Shown piece after piece: positions 10,768-25,700 of a stretch of DNA of 64,000 bases (position 1 is its first letter; each line of letters opens with the position of its first letter). The notes below the pieces were generated by a model. The model searched no databases. It had not been told where the DNA came from and worked only from the letters and a program-made list of their open reading frames with translations. The position numbers and the translations under genes are program-made. The stretch covers positions 76,595,469 to 76,659,468 of the forward strand of contig NC_088677.1 in NCBI RefSeq assembly GCF_950023065.1. The letters run 5' to 3'. This DNA comes from Planococcus citri. Its lineage: Eukaryota > Arthropoda > Insecta > Hemiptera > Pseudococcidae.

Positions 10768-13700
10768 ATGAACACTGAAACAAATAATGAGATTTACTAT
10801 GTCGACTTCAATCAAGATTGCACGTAAGTTGAACTGTATTTACTTTGTATAACTACTGCGTTTTAATTTTTTATAACTGCAACTTGTACCAAAATAATTC
10901 TTCCTTCGTTGATTTACATCATCCTTATATATAATTTGCTGCATTGTTCTACGGTCAAATTCATTCGTCTGGATATTTTCAAGCTATTCGTCGTATCATT
11001 TTGTCATCTCTAATATGCAATGCAACGAAGAGACAGCGTCTGTCCCTGGAACCTGATCTTATCATTAGTTTACATTGATGATAAATTCTGATCATCGAAG
11101 CTATCATGTTTAATAATCGTAAACGAATATCGAGATGGAAAATTAGATTGCTACCAGTATCCTGAACTCGCTGAGGAGTATTTTTAGCCAAAAAAAGCTT
11201 CGTTATTATTGGAGTAGAACGTAGTACAGTACAAAGCAATACGAATAATTTTTTGTGCGTTACTTGCCATCTAATTTATTCGTAGTATATGAACCTGTTA
11301 CGTAATATGTTTTCAAAAGTATTTGATTAACGTCTGCATTTTAAGACGTAAAATTTACTCCGATCGTTTTAATGTGTATTTTGCAAATAACGTAATTTTT
11401 TTTACGATGCAAGTTCCTTCGTACTGCATCACTATACGTCTACGTACAGTACAGTATATCAATAATAACGCAGCTATGTTTACATACACCACCGCAGGTT
11501 TTACTGCTGGACATGGTGCTGGTAATTACCTAAACCAAAGATTGGTGTATCCTTGAAGATATTATAGTAGTACTGGGAGAAACACTGAAACTCGAGTAGT
11601 ATTTGCATACTTGGGAGAATTATAACAGTATTTCATCGGTTTTCTGTTATCATCATCGCATTCGTATCGTCCGAGCAAATAGTATAGCTAAATACCCTAT
11701 CTCTATCTATCTGCTGGTGTAATATTCAATGCGCAACTCGAGCTGCAGCTATCGTTTGTTTGGATGATTCTTGCCGAGACAAGTCTGTATTTAAATTAAC
11801 TTCGCGAACACGAACGTGACGTGATCTTGTACAATGTTCCTATAACATGTTCGTTTGTCGACTACAGTAATTCAGTAACCATTTTAATCGTACGTTGTAT
11901 ACACATAGAAAAAATTCTCAGTGCAATTTTTTTTCTCCTCTTTTGTGTATGTGTTATTGATTTTAAAAGGCTACAAGGCTGGTTATTGTAGTGGTTCGTA
12001 TATGTGTTCGTAATGGGCTCACTATGCAGCTGTGGTTGAAAAATTTCCAAGTGTTTTTGGTTATACTTCAATGCCTGTGACTGTGATTGTGTGTGTATGT
12101 CTCTAAAATCGATAATATTTTTATCAAATTTCAAAGTACACGATTGTTTGGAAAACTTTTCACATAATTTCAGTTCCATTTTCAGACTCGAGATTGGTTT
12201 ATTTACTATGTAATTACATCGCATGTTGTGATTCGTCGTGCTTGCCTTATCATCGAATGCTGAATGGTGGAAATTCCTATCAAACGGTGTGTTCCCCCTC
12301 CCACCTCTCACCACTCTTTCACCCATCTGATCTTCAACTCTTCCTGTTTTGATTTTTGATTCGATGAGTTTTGAAAATGATGTACATACTTTCAAACAGT
12401 TCGGAGTGATTATTTTTTTTTTGCTGGGTTTACCTACTTGCAAATTGTTACGTTTCTTTATGTAAATTATTAGCCCTTTCGAAAAATCAATTCGTCGAGT
12501 GCCAATACTTCTGTCTCGCCATGGCCTCCCTGTGGTGGTAAAGAAGTTCACGTCTTCGTGATTGGTTGGTTTGTAAACGTCTGTGTCTTATTTTTCTCGA
12601 TCATTATTTCCCAATTTTTTTTTTCTTTGTCTGCGAACTCGAAGAATTTACCTATTATAACGAAATACTATCTACGACTTCTGTTCTGTATCGAGTTCTG
12701 TTCTATATTTACTTCTCTTTGTTGTACCTCTACCTACCTTATTTTTCGTTGTGTATGTAAAAATCTGCGAAATATTTGACCGTTGAAAAATTTCAATTGT
12801 TCAAGGTTATTGATTTTTGTGTTTCGTTTCCTTTCACTTATCAATTTACCAGGAATGACGATTGTTGGTTGAAAAAATCGCAGTTTTGGCAACTTGCAAT
12901 CTAATATCTTTGTTTTTTCGACGTAACAATACATTTCCTATTTTGGTTTTTTGTTGTTTTTCATAATAAGTTATTTTTTTTTTGCAATAGTTACGAGCTT
13001 GACTTGATAACTCTAATTCCTTCCATGCTGACGATCAAAAGTCGACGAATTTTTCAAACAATTTCAATTCGTATTTTGTGGGTGATAAATTCTTTGAATG
13101 GTCCCCCTCCCTCCCATCACCCCAAAAAACCTCCCCTACCTCACTAAGTTGTATGCTAAAGTCCCTGTTCACAGCACCATAAAATTGCAAAAAATGGTAA
13201 AGAAATGTAAATGATTGAAATTTTTGAAAAAAAGGTTTCAATTTATTCGTCAGAATCACTCTGAATTATCATATTTTTGAGATAAAATTTCCTCTGGTCC
13301 CCTAAACAATGTTGATTCCCTTGTACGAATTCTCAATAAAGTTGAAAAATTGAAAGAAAAATCCACTTTGCCATCGGAATTTCTCTTAGTACTCCCCCCC
13401 CCCTTCACCATTATTTTTTCCAACTACGCCTGCAAATAACAGGGAAATCAGGGAGGGTTTTTTGAAAGTGAGTTTATGTGGTTAATCAGAAATTTTTGGA
13501 TAAATTTCTTTCGTTTTTTTTTTTCAATCTTTGGAGAGCTTTGTGCAGGGAGAGGGTGACTGACATTATTTTTTAGGGGACCAGGGAAGTTTTTTTCTTG
13601 AAAAGAAAGGTATTTTGATGAATTTTGAAACATATATTTATAATTTTTGATAAGAAATCAATTCATTGCATTTTTTTTTTTTTTTTTGGTCTTTCGTATC

Positions 13701-16700
13701 TTTGGTTCGGTTTAATATGGTGTTATTTTCTCATAAATTCCAAGAATGGGGAGGGGAAGGGAGGGGGAAGAGGTGAGGGTATGAAAAAGCGGAACCGTAA
13801 TCTAATGACCTGCACCTTATTAATGGTAGATAAACAAATAATTGGATGAATGGTCATTGGTCATTAATGATGCTACTTTTCATAATTTTTTCCTTTGTTC
13901 AATTTTAGAGTATAGATATTGAAAATTTTATTTTTTTCATTTGATTGCCCCCCCTCTCACCACCCCTCCTGATTCAAGGTCCTGAGCACGTACTTGGTCA
14001 CTTTTTGAGTAATTTAATTATACCAACATTACTTTCAAAATTTTTGTTACTCGTGTTGCTTTGTTTTTTTAATTTTTAAGAATTCAAATTTTTTCAAATT
14101 TTGGCTCTATTGAAGAAAAAAAATTGATAATTTCAACATTTTCAACAAGTGAACAATTTACGAAAGTATTCGTTACAAAGCCCTGCCTTCGGCTAAAATT
14201 TTAGAAGTCTCGTTTTCTGCCAAAAATGGCTGAAAATTTTAGCTTTTGTTCGAAATTGCCAAAAAGTGTTGTTAATTTTTTGATTCTTGCCAAAAATTTC
14301 CAAAAATCTGTTTTGTTGCCAAAAATTGACAAAAATGCTCATTTTTCTCCAAATTTCTGAAAAAATGTTGTTTTTTAATCTAAAAAAGTCAAAACTTGTC
14401 TAAAAGTCTCGTCTTTTTCGAAAAATTGTTGAGAGCATCTTTTTGTTATAAATAACTAAAAATTGTAATTTTTTACAAAAAAATTCCAAAAAATCTCAAT
14501 TTTTTCAATTTTAAAACTCGCCTGAAAGTTTCGTTTTTCTTTGCCAATAACTTTTGAATAAAAAGCTCAATTTTTTGCTAAAATTGTCAAAATCTAGCTT
14601 TTTTGCCAGATATTGGCCAAAATTCTCATTTTTATTTTAAGAATTACAGTCTGGATTTTTTGATAAAAATTTGATAATAGGTAAGTGTCATTTTTTGCCA
14701 GTAATTGTCAAAAAGTATTTTTTACTTTTTTTATTGGATTTTTTGTATTTTTTTTTCTGCATCTGAATGTTTTGTCCTCGTCTTGTAACTTTCTTAATTT
14801 TTTTTTGCTGATTAAAGTTTTCTCTTTTTTTGAAAAAAAATTGTCTGTGAGGTCTGACAGTCATTTTCTTGAAGTCGAATTCTCTAATAAACTCTCTCTC
14901 TCTCTCTCTTGCATTTTCCCTCTTTCTTCGTTCAAGCTGTTGGAGAACCAATCCCCCTCCACTATTACCCTCTCTTCCCTACCTGTCTTCCTGCGTAAGT
15001 TTTCAATTAGGAATTATTTAATGAGGTTTAGCTTCTTGAATTTTGTTGAAAATTTCTTGAAAACAAAGCTTAATTCCTCGAGAAAAATTAATCACTCCAT
15101 AATTATTTTTGTGGGGTTCTTAATTTTTCTCAAAAATTGGAAAATATTACTTTTATGATGTACCCTGCAATTTAGTTCGTCATTTATACCTACTTTTTTT
15201 ATACGCATAAGACTTAGTTTTTCTCAAAAAACAAATCGATGAAAAAAACGTTGAAAATTTTATTAATTTTTCATCTGAGAAAAATTGATGTTTTTGATGA
15301 AGGAAAAGTAGAAGGAAGGCTGAGACTACACATCCTACGAATAAAATTACATAAGACCTAAAATAATCCTTCGGTAGGAGGGAGGGGGAGGAAGGGACCA
15401 CAAAATTCGAAATTTTCTCAAAAACACAATAATGTAGGTCGATAGGTGTCGATTTTTGAGGACGATGATTTCAATTGTATTTTATGAAACTTTTTAAAGG
15501 TTTGGGATCCAAGTACTCGTTTTCAAAATTGAATTGTTAAATTAGTGGTTTTGGGTCTAATTGTCTTCAAAAATGAATTCTGCGTTTTCAAAAAAACTCA
15601 CATTTTGATACCCATATTGTACTTTTTGAATTTTTTCATTTTTGCACAGCCCCTCTCGTCCTTTGGGTACCAGTTTGTAATGTGGGGCGAAATGGTCTTT
15701 AAAAATGAATTTTGTGCTCTCAAAAAATTTACGTTTTGATACCATTTTTTCCTCCCTCGAAAATGATCAATTTTTGCCCTTTCTTTTTGAGAGGTTTATT
15801 TTGGGGTTCGGTGTCAAAAATTCATCAAAAATGAAATCGACGTCTTATACGTAAATCTGTGGGATTAAATTTGCCATCTGGATCACTGTGTGTCCCTTCC
15901 TTGTTCTTATTCGAAAAGTTGAAGGATTGAAGATTGGAGAACATTCTTAACTCGAATATCAGTGATGATGGTGAACCCCTCCCTTCGTCCCACCTTACTA
16001 ATTCGAAAAAAACAGCAGACAAAAAATCTAACTGCTCCCAATTCTCAAAATGGAGAAAAATGTGTATTTTCTGGTGACCCCCCTCCCCTCCCGCCTCTCT
16101 ATACTCTATTCTTCTTTCAACAATTTGTTACGTTCGTTTCATTTCAGTTTATCATTTTTGAAATTGCGATTTTATTCTTCGTGTCGCCATTTTCAATTTC
16201 TTTTATTATGGGTACCTTTATTTTAATTTCCGTTTCTCGTTTATTTATTCGTTGAAAAAATTTCTAGTCGTTAAAATTGCATCTGCGAGTTTCAAGTATG
16301 TAAATTTTATGTGATTTTTTTCACTTTCTGTCTTCTCAAACGAGTTGGAAATTGGTCGAGAGTGTGTCTCTGACACCGCAGTTGGTTCATTCCTCTCTTC
16401 TTTCTTTGTGTTCTTATATGTATTTACTACTTTGTCTCTGGATATCGTTCTCGTTGCTGGGAAAAATGGTTCAAAATTTTTTTTCACCCCCATTGATCCG
16501 AAGTTGTTCATAAAGAAACTGGTTCGATCAACAACGTCCTGCATCTCTTCTTCTTTCTCATTGCTTTCATGGCTCGTCTCTGTGTCCAGGGTGTCTAACA
16601 GGTACTGCAGGTACTGCAAGTACTGTAAAAGTACTGCATTGAAATCCTCGGTACTGCAAGTACTGCAAAGTACTGCATTTTGCCTGAAAAGTACTGTATT

Positions 16701-19700
16701 TTTTCTCAGAATCATTGATTTAAAATTTTTTAAAAACCTCAAAATAAATTAATTGGTAAAAATTTAAAAAAAAATGTTCATTTTGTACCTCAAAAGATGG
16801 CAACACTTGTTAAATTAATACTTGTAAAAATTTTATCGACAAATTACAACCGTTTCAAAAATATTTTTTTTCTGAAGGGGGGGGGGTCGGTGTAAGCTGG
16901 ATTAAAAAAAAGAGGTAATGCAAAAGGTACTGTAAAAGTACTGCATTTCTTCGGAGAAATTTTGTTAGACACCCTGGTGTCTTTTGTTTGAAAAAATTGT
17001 TTTTTTTTTCTTTTCTCAATATCATCTGTTGCTCGAGCGAGAGTTTGGCTGGCTGGCTGGCTAGCTGGCGAAAAACTCGATAATACGTATGATGGTTCCA
17101 TGTGGAAGAAAGGTGCTGTGATAGGTGATGGCGCCAGATGTTTATTGTGGTCTTTTGTATATTGTACTTGCGGAACCACGTCAGTATTAGTTGGTTGCAG
17201 AAAAGAAAGCGAATAGAAAAAAGAGGGAACACTCTCGTGCTACCTGTGTCCAAAAAATGAATCAAAACTATATCAAAGAAGCTACAATGTGTGTGCGTGA
17301 AACACCTAGATTCTCGTCTGGAATAATTTTCTAATGCGTAGATTTAAAAATAGTTTAAAAATTTTGACCTTAATTGATTATTACCTACGCATAGTTCGCG
17401 TGGACTTTAATATTTTAATTTCCAATATATGCCATATTTTTCGACGAGCATGTTGACGAACCGGTTTCATTACGATAGATTCGGAACGATTGGAAAAAAC
17501 AACGTGTAAAGGTGGTAATTGGTTAATGTTCGGGTTAACGTTATGTTAATAGGGTTTTTTCTTCTACTACCATCAGGCAACCTAGTCTCATCATCTTCTG
17601 TAGATAATCTCTTTAGGCGAATATTACACTCGTCGTATGTGTGTCTTTATCTTTAATTTGTTTGAATTTCTTCGCGAAATTTCACCTATATAAACTGTGA
17701 CATTTCGCCTAGAAATAGGACATCTTCACACAATCACAGGCCTCTCTTCGTATTTTACAGATTACCGTATTGACGAGATTAAAGGGTAAAATCGCCGCGC
17801 GATAATCGAATATCGTTGATAAGCCGAGTTGAAATAGGTAAATATTGGAAAAAAACTAGGTACTATACCTAGTGGTGTAAATTTTATCGCGACCAATATT
17901 TTATTAGTACTTTTTTTGATGGCTTTAATAATTTTGGTCTAAACAACTTTGGCACGTACTAAGTAGTACTATTTGTTCTCAGATTACGAAATGTTGTCGG
18001 TTTTTATGTCGATGTCGGCGGCATAATTGATTCGAGATTACGTAGTGTTTCGCGTATGTACGATGCACGTATTATTATAGTACCTACTTATACTGTGTGT
18101 GCTATCGTTATCAGCTGAGCCATCGAGTTTGTGATGTGTATTCGAGTTTTCGCGATCGTTGTGCGATCGTAGTTCAGTGCAAGATTCGTTCGATCGGACG
18201 CCTCGACGACTCGACGGTGCCCTCTTGTCTAAGGGCTTCGAACTATATGTACCATGAACATCGATACTGCGGATATTTTGCATATGAGCTTTACAAATGC
18301 TGAGAATAATTGTCGAAAGTAAGTCTATGGTGTGGCCCTTTTTTTGGGTTTGATCATTTTCTGATTATTTTGTGCGTTGGTTACCTGCCTGCCTGTCCCT
18401 TAATCTTGATATCTGGATATTTGAGTCGAGGATCCAGAATTTGTCTCCCCTCCCCCTACCTTGATCCATGTGAATCGAGAGTGACTCAAATCTCCTGCCT
18501 GTCTTCTTTCCTATCTGTTTGATTACCCGGATAACTAAGTAGGTACCTACCTATTCCCTATTTAAACACCTTGTCAACGAACGACCTACTTATACACACG
18601 TACCTATTTCGCCCATCTCCCCAAAACTTGACCACCTGCGTCCTCCTGTCCACCTTCTTGCCCAAATACTCGATCCAAAACCCTACAGGGTGATTCTAAA
18701 CTATACCTATGTAGCTAAAGGAGCACCAGCACCTTATCGAATGAAAAATGACCAACATATACTATACTGATGGATGATGGATTGTGCAGGCGTCTCTCTC
18801 TCTCTATCTCTCTCTCTCTCGTCTCAACTTGAGTCAAAAAAGACCTTCGTCGATTACCTTGTACGGATTCTTCGCGCGAGCCAGAGCCAGCGTCAGCGTC
18901 GTCCCTACAACGATATCGACGAACGCATGGCCAATGTTGAGAAGGTGGCAAACCGTACTGTATGGTGATGAAGAGGGCTGAGGGGAAAAGCGCGAACTCG
19001 ACTCGCTGAGACAGGAGATATGTGTTTCGCGCACCTTTCGGTCTCGAGCCCAGTGTTTGTATATTAATAATCGTCGATCGTTCGTTCGTTCAAATGTGTC
19101 CTATCTATCGCGGTGTTAGTGTGCGTGGTGTGTACATAAGAGAGTATATAACACAGAGGCCATGTAACAATAACATAATTACCATGGGCCTTCGAGTACG
19201 AGAGGCTCTGGCTGCAGAGTGTAGAGAGGTAAAACGAAGCAGGCTGTTTGCACTGGCCAATACCATAGCATCGGACCAGAGAAACTGTTTTAGTGTGTCA
19301 GTATGTTTACTGTTTAGTGTGTGCTGTGTGTACGAACGACCAAGTACAGTACTCGTACGAGCCAGACCACGAGAGTCTTTGCCCTCTGGTGATGTAGTTA
19401 TGCAATTGGTTTGGTTGTTGAAGAAGTACGAAAGCGATGATGAGCTGAGTGGTTTGGTGAAGAGGTTTGTGGAGTGTTGAATGCGAATATGTTGGGTATG
19501 CAGTGGAGGTGTTGGAGGTGAGGTGAGGTGAGTAACAAATGTGGAGTCGGAAGGTTTTCAGAAAATTGCCTCTAATTTTGATTTTTCATGCATAAATATC
19601 TGGTTTTGGCCCCACCTTGAGAAAATCTTGGCTACGTGGAGGGGGGGGGCTCATATGAAGCTGTGTGAGGTGACAAACTCAATGGAAAAATCGATTCTAA

Positions 19701-22700
19701 ATGTCAAAAAGAGATATTGAAGCTTTGGTATCAAAATTTTGAAAAAATTGCTAAAAACCCTTCACTAGGTGTAGTGTAGGCACGGGGAGTAGGGTGTACC
19801 CTTATTTTGCAAAGTTGGAATTTTCCACCTTTCCCCTCCCCTCCAAAGTTGTCTGTACCTCGAGTGAGAGAATTAATAACTCTCTATTTCGTATTTTTCC
19901 CCTGTCTGCAAAAAAAGTTGTGCCAGTAACCCCCTCCCACCCAAATTGAAAAAAAAAACAAAAAAATGTTTAGGAATTCGATTTATTAAAATTATTCTTT
20001 ATTTTTGCGTCAGCATAGTTTTGAACATTCCCCTTTTCAAAAAAAAAAAAACTTTCTGGCCCTTCGAACCATATTAACCTCATAGAAATGAGCCCCCAAA
20101 TTTGAAAAAAATCGGAAAAAATGAGAATAAGTCAGTCAAAATCAGGGAGAATTTTTTGGAGATATTAATCTTATTTCCACATTAAAATTATTCTACATAA
20201 CCCCCGTTTCGAGAAAAAAACCTTCGTTGGACCTCTAAATGATGTTGGCTCTCTTGTGTAGAGCCCCCCCCCCCAATTTGGGAAAATCAAAAATAGATCG
20301 GGAAGAATGTTTTGGAGATATCTTATTTCCACATTAGAATTATTCTATATAACCCCATTTTCAAGAAAAACCCTTCGTTGGACCTCCAAATGATGTTGGC
20401 TCTCTTGTATAGAGCCCCCCCCCAAATTTGGGAAAATCAAAAATAGATCAGGGAGAATGTTTTGGAGATATCTTATTTCCGCATTAGAATTTCTATATAA
20501 CCCCCATTTAAAGAAAAAATCCTCGTTGGACCTCCAAATGATGTATGGCTCTCTTGTATAGAGGCCCCCTGTCTGTTTGGGAAAATCAAAAAAAATAAAA
20601 ATAAAAAATTGATGTCTGTGGAAATTTTTAAAAAATTTTTCTTTTATGGGTAGAATCTGCCTAAATAAGCACAGTTTCAAGAATTATAGCCGGAATGATA
20701 TATGTACTTAAAAACTTCTGAAAAAGACAAAATCCTTGAAATCTTTCAAAAATCGCCTAAATGATTGAAATTCGATCAAACATTTTCAAAATTGCATGAA
20801 AATAGGTGAAAATGTCTTGAAAATAGGGAAATTGATGAAATTTTGATAAAAACAGAAATGCCCAAATTCCAAACAAATACATAGATGAAAACTGCTAAAA
20901 ATTGGTCAAATATTACCAAAATTAATGAAAATTTGAGAAAATTACAGCAAGTTCCCCAGAAAAATAAATGGTAAAATTGGCTTTGAAAGAACTGAAAATT
21001 ACTAAAAGATTTATGAAATTGTGACAAAAATGAAACGAAATAAAATGAGATGGCGTAAAAACAATGCTCATAAATGATTAAAGTATCTTAGAATTTGAGC
21101 AAAATTTCGTGTAAATTGCGTAAATAATAAAGCATCCATAAAATTAATTCAATGTCACAAAAGTGGAGTAGAATTTGGCGAAAATTACGTGAAGTTTCAT
21201 AGAAACTGTAAAATTTACATAAAATGACTGAAAATGGTCAAAAATTGGTGTAGATATTGTAAATAAATTACAGTCCGCTGGTAAAAATTTTGAAGTTACA
21301 CCTCCCTCCCCCCTCCCAATTTCAATAAAAATGAGTTATTACCGAATTATTTTGAAGTGACCTTGCGACCTAACAAAATAGGTTAAAATTTTGCAAGAAA
21401 TTCGAATATTTCGACAAAAATTATTTTATAACATTTTTGAAAAATTTTGGGCCCAAAATTGGGTTATGATTATTAAGATTTGTGTCATGCTCTCTAAATT
21501 CGATACGTGATTGGGCTTCGAAATGGAGAATAATGATAAATTACTTTAAATGTATTCATGTGACATTCACTAATTTATCAAAATGAATTAAGATTTTGCG
21601 AGAAATCAACTTTGAAGTAAAGCCCTCCCCCCTCGCCACCCAATCTCGAGTAAAAATGAGCTGTTGCAGAATTATTCAAAAGTGACCTTGCAACCTATCA
21701 AAATGAACCATATAATTTCGTGAAAAATTCAAATATTTCGACGAAAAAGTTTTTTGAACAGTTTTGAAAAATTTTGAGCTCAAAATTGGATTATGGTTTT
21801 TGAGTATTTTGAAAGAGTCATTCGACCTTATCCTATCAAAATGGGTTGAAATTTCGCTAGAAATTCGAGTATCTCGATGAGAATGTTTTTTTGAGAATTT
21901 CTGATTTGATAATATGTAGTTTGAAGAAAACTTTGGTGAGATCATTTTGTAAAGACGTACCAAAGTTGGTGTTTTACAAGTTTGATGTAAATATGTAGTT
22001 CTAAAAAAAAGTTCAGTCAAGTTGAGCTTTTCAATTTTTGCTGGAAAGATCTCAAAAACATGGGGTAATGGTGGAAATTTTTCACAATTTCAATTTGGCT
22101 TTTTCTCATATTTCGGTCAAACAATTAGTTTTTCTCAATAATTTATTTGTTGTGCTGAAAAGTTGAAAATTTTTTCAATTTTTGTAGCACACTAAGAAAA
22201 TCGCTTTTTAAGAAAATGAAGGGTTAGTTGTAATAAAATAACCTAGAAAACTGATGTTGTGAAGGTGTATTAAATTTTTCATACCTTCTTGTCGAGTGTG
22301 ATTCATTTTTTAAAACAGGTTGTCTCTATTTTAACCATTATCACAAAATACATAAAAATAAGAATAATCAATCGAGGAGTTGGTATAAAAAAAATCTCCT
22401 AAGTAAAACTTTTTTTTTCGAATATTTCTTTCTCAATTTTTTCAAAAGTAGACACTTTTACTAGATTCATGTTGAAAACCCGTCACAATCTACCACCACC
22501 TCAATCAATCCCCCCCCCCCCACTTTAATTTCTTTTTGTGTAGTAAGCTCGAACACACTGTTAGTGAAAAAAAATCGAGATTTCTCTCATTTAAAAAAAA
22601 AAACAAAACTGATTGTTAAGAAAAGCTGAAGATCCTACTAGAAAAAATGAGAAAAGCAAAATTGTAGAGCATCATTAAATTTTTCATTTGTTTGTAGAAT

Positions 22701-25700
22701 GTAATCGAGTTTTTTTCAAGATATTTTCGAGTCAAATTTTCAAAAATACAACTTTATTGGAGGATTCAGGTCACCTTGTAACCCTCTACCCACCTGTAAA
22801 CCACTGATTTTTTTCAAATTCAGAACTACAGATGGTTAATTTTGAAAAATCCGTCTTCGATTAGGAATATTTTGCTGAAAAATTGTTTAGTCTATGTTCA
22901 TTTTTAGTTTCACCTCTTTCGAACAGAGGGTAGGCACTTCGACAATCCGTTTTTTTTTTTCAATTTCCAGAAAATACTTTGGTAGGGGGCGGAACTTTTT
23001 TGAGTTCAATTTTTCATTCATTGAGCTTATTTTTTGATGACCCCCCCCCCCCCCCCACTTGAAAATACAAGAAAGTTGCATTTTTCAATTATTAGTGTTT
23101 GTGAAAAAACTATAGTGAGGAGAAATTCGCCCAAAATAGCCCTTCATTTCCTTACTTCCAAAGTATGAAAATGCATTTTTCTCACACTTTTCAAATATAA
23201 AAATGAAAGATGATCAAAAAAATTTTTACATGAGAAATTAAAGAAGAAGGTACCTACTAAATAAATATTCAAAGTGCTCAAGTTTTTACCATTTTTAGAG
23301 GTATTTTCACTACAGATTTTGGCTCGATTCCATCAAACTTTTTCGATTTGTCATGGTTTTGAAGCACTAAGTATCAAGTATCTGTATTCTTGGCTATTTG
23401 ATTCAAATGACTTCTGGGCAAAAATTTTATGATTATATTCAGCCAAAATAATCACTTTTCAAAAATCATCGCAGGCTTCGAAAATTATGATTTTTCAAAG
23501 AAACGAAATTTTGAACCCTCTCTCCTTCTTCCAATGAAAATTGAAGCTTTCATTCTATACTGCGTTCTCAATCTCATTATTTTTTAATTCCCTTAAGATG
23601 GTTTTGAAATGGCCCATCTTTCTCTTCATTATCTGCTGAATGATCAACTTCAAAGTAAACGTGTCAAGAAGCTCATTTTCCTAAAAGGAAACCAATCATC
23701 GCACACGTCGTTTAGAAGGTCCACACTCAACACCTGAATATACATAAAGACATGGGAACTCCTTGTACCAGTTTTTTTTGTGTATTTGCGTTTTACTTCC
23801 AAGTTCTAATTGACTAGGTACGTTCCTTGCAAAAAATTATACCTAATCGCAGTACTCATTACGAGCGAAATATCTGATCTGATGCAACTAGATAAACAGA
23901 ATTATCTGTCGTAGAGTGGGGAAAGACCTGCAGGCATGCAAGGTCACACTTGCATCGGTAGCTAATTTCATCAAAGATCGCACAACAAAGCACTACATGT
24001 GTCTCTCTCCCACTGATCTTCTCTTCTCCATCTCCTTCTCTCGGTCTCTCCATTGCACCGATATACGATGACTAAATCCCAACGTAAACAACCCAATATG
24101 CATATATGTACAAGTATTCATCTAGTCATCTGTATTTCTAATTCCACACACATACACACAGACACACAAACATCCTCCTAAACAACAGCTGTTAACTTGT
24201 TCTATCCTCACCGGACGAAGAGATGGATAGAAAAGTGCCATGGTGCTGTGCTGTGTCGTTGATCAGCTGACTCTCTTTTCATCTTCGTTCTCTTTCCGCT
24301 CATTCGTGTGATAAAAGACACCGAACACCGACAGCGACAGATGAGAATGAATAAGCGTTTGTATTTTGTACATTTGTGCTTTATAGGATCCTTTTGTAAT
24401 TTAGCATCTAGTTGGGAAAGAAGAGAACAATCGAGTAGGTAGGGCTTAGAATGCATCAGAAATGCAATTTTCAGCCAAACTGTGGTATCTGTAGCCCATT
24501 TCGTGATGTTTCTAGCAACAACGATGACCGTGAATTATAATTATCTTATATAGCGGAGATATCGTGGTGTTTGGCCCTGGTTTCTGTCTCTCTCTCTCTC
24601 GCTTTAGTTCTGTAGAATCTGTACCACGTAAAAATATACTTACGTATCCATCGTCCAATTCAATCTATACGAGACAAGAGTAGGTTCTAGTCGAGCTAAT
24701 GATAAGAAATGTATGTACACAGTATTTCTCAACGTCGACTTCGACGTCGTCGTCATCATCGTCGTCGTTTTTTTTTTTCGTACGGTATATTCAAGGTCTT
24801 ACTCGAGACGTCATATTTTATAGTCTATATACGATTTAATGGTTTATATCGGTTGTCTAATGTCCATATAGGTTGTTACACACCTAAACATATACAATTT
24901 TGTTCAGACAATAGTGCTTTGTAAAAAAAAATTAAATGTAATCGGTCATAGTGCTTTTCTGAGGTGACCAGCTGACCACATTTGTGCCTCTCTCTTGTCT
25001 AGAGTATAATGATAGAGGATCTCAGATTTTACATGGGAAGTTTTTCTCAAATCTGAAATGTTTTCCAAAATTCTAAAATCAACGTAAGAAATTGAAATAG
25101 CGAAAGGTAAAGTGAAATAGGAGGATATAATGATGAAGGCTCGGTTGCACCTTGTGGTGCTAATGATGTCTCCCGCGTCTTGAAAAAGCAGTCTAGGTTG
25201 CTCACGACGAGGTGCGCAGCGAAGTGAGAAGTAAATGAATTAAGTTGATTAATGATCGTAAGTATTAATGTCAAGTTTCTTCCTCGAGGAAAAAATGTGT
25301 AAAATTTGTGTTTTAAAAAGTTCACGTTGCTTGAAATATTGAATTTGTGATTAAGAATGATGATGAGTTTTTTTTTTATCTTGTTGAGATTGAGTAACTT
25401 GGTTGAAATTTTTGTAGAAAATGATGGGATCATGTTTCAGTTCGATTAAAGATGTATTGTATCTAACCTAACTGATAAAAATGGGTGTTGAGTACTCACA
25501 ATGATTATCAATTGAAATAATAAAACACGTGATTTTGAGAACTGAAATCCTCGAGTCTTGATACGATATCTGAAATTCGAAGATGAGAGCTGATTGAATT
25601 AAGAAAGATAATCCATAAATGTAACGCTTCTAAAAAAAATCTCGAAGAGTCACTTGACTTGAACTTGCTAATGTTACATAAGTACATCAAGTACTGAAAT

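Noticed and set aside
11862..12551. 229-codon antisense frame in WIPI2 intron 1 as a gene
   Set aside because: No family signature, biased to codons common in AT-rich noise; kept only as a low-confidence note.
14685..15158. 157-codon Phe/Leu/Ser-rich frame that looks like membrane segments
   Set aside because: Hydrophobicity comes from T-rich DNA; overlaps the repeat block and a CT microsatellite.
16245..16752. Overlapping frames of 165 and 135 codons on opposite strands
   Set aside because: They include part of the hAT-like MITE and its GTACTGCA repeats; no domain seen.
19022..19480. 152-codon frame with a good ATG context (ACCATGGG at about 19183)
   Set aside because: No domain or splice continuity to WIPI2 that preserves its frame was found; likely chance in CG-richer DNA.
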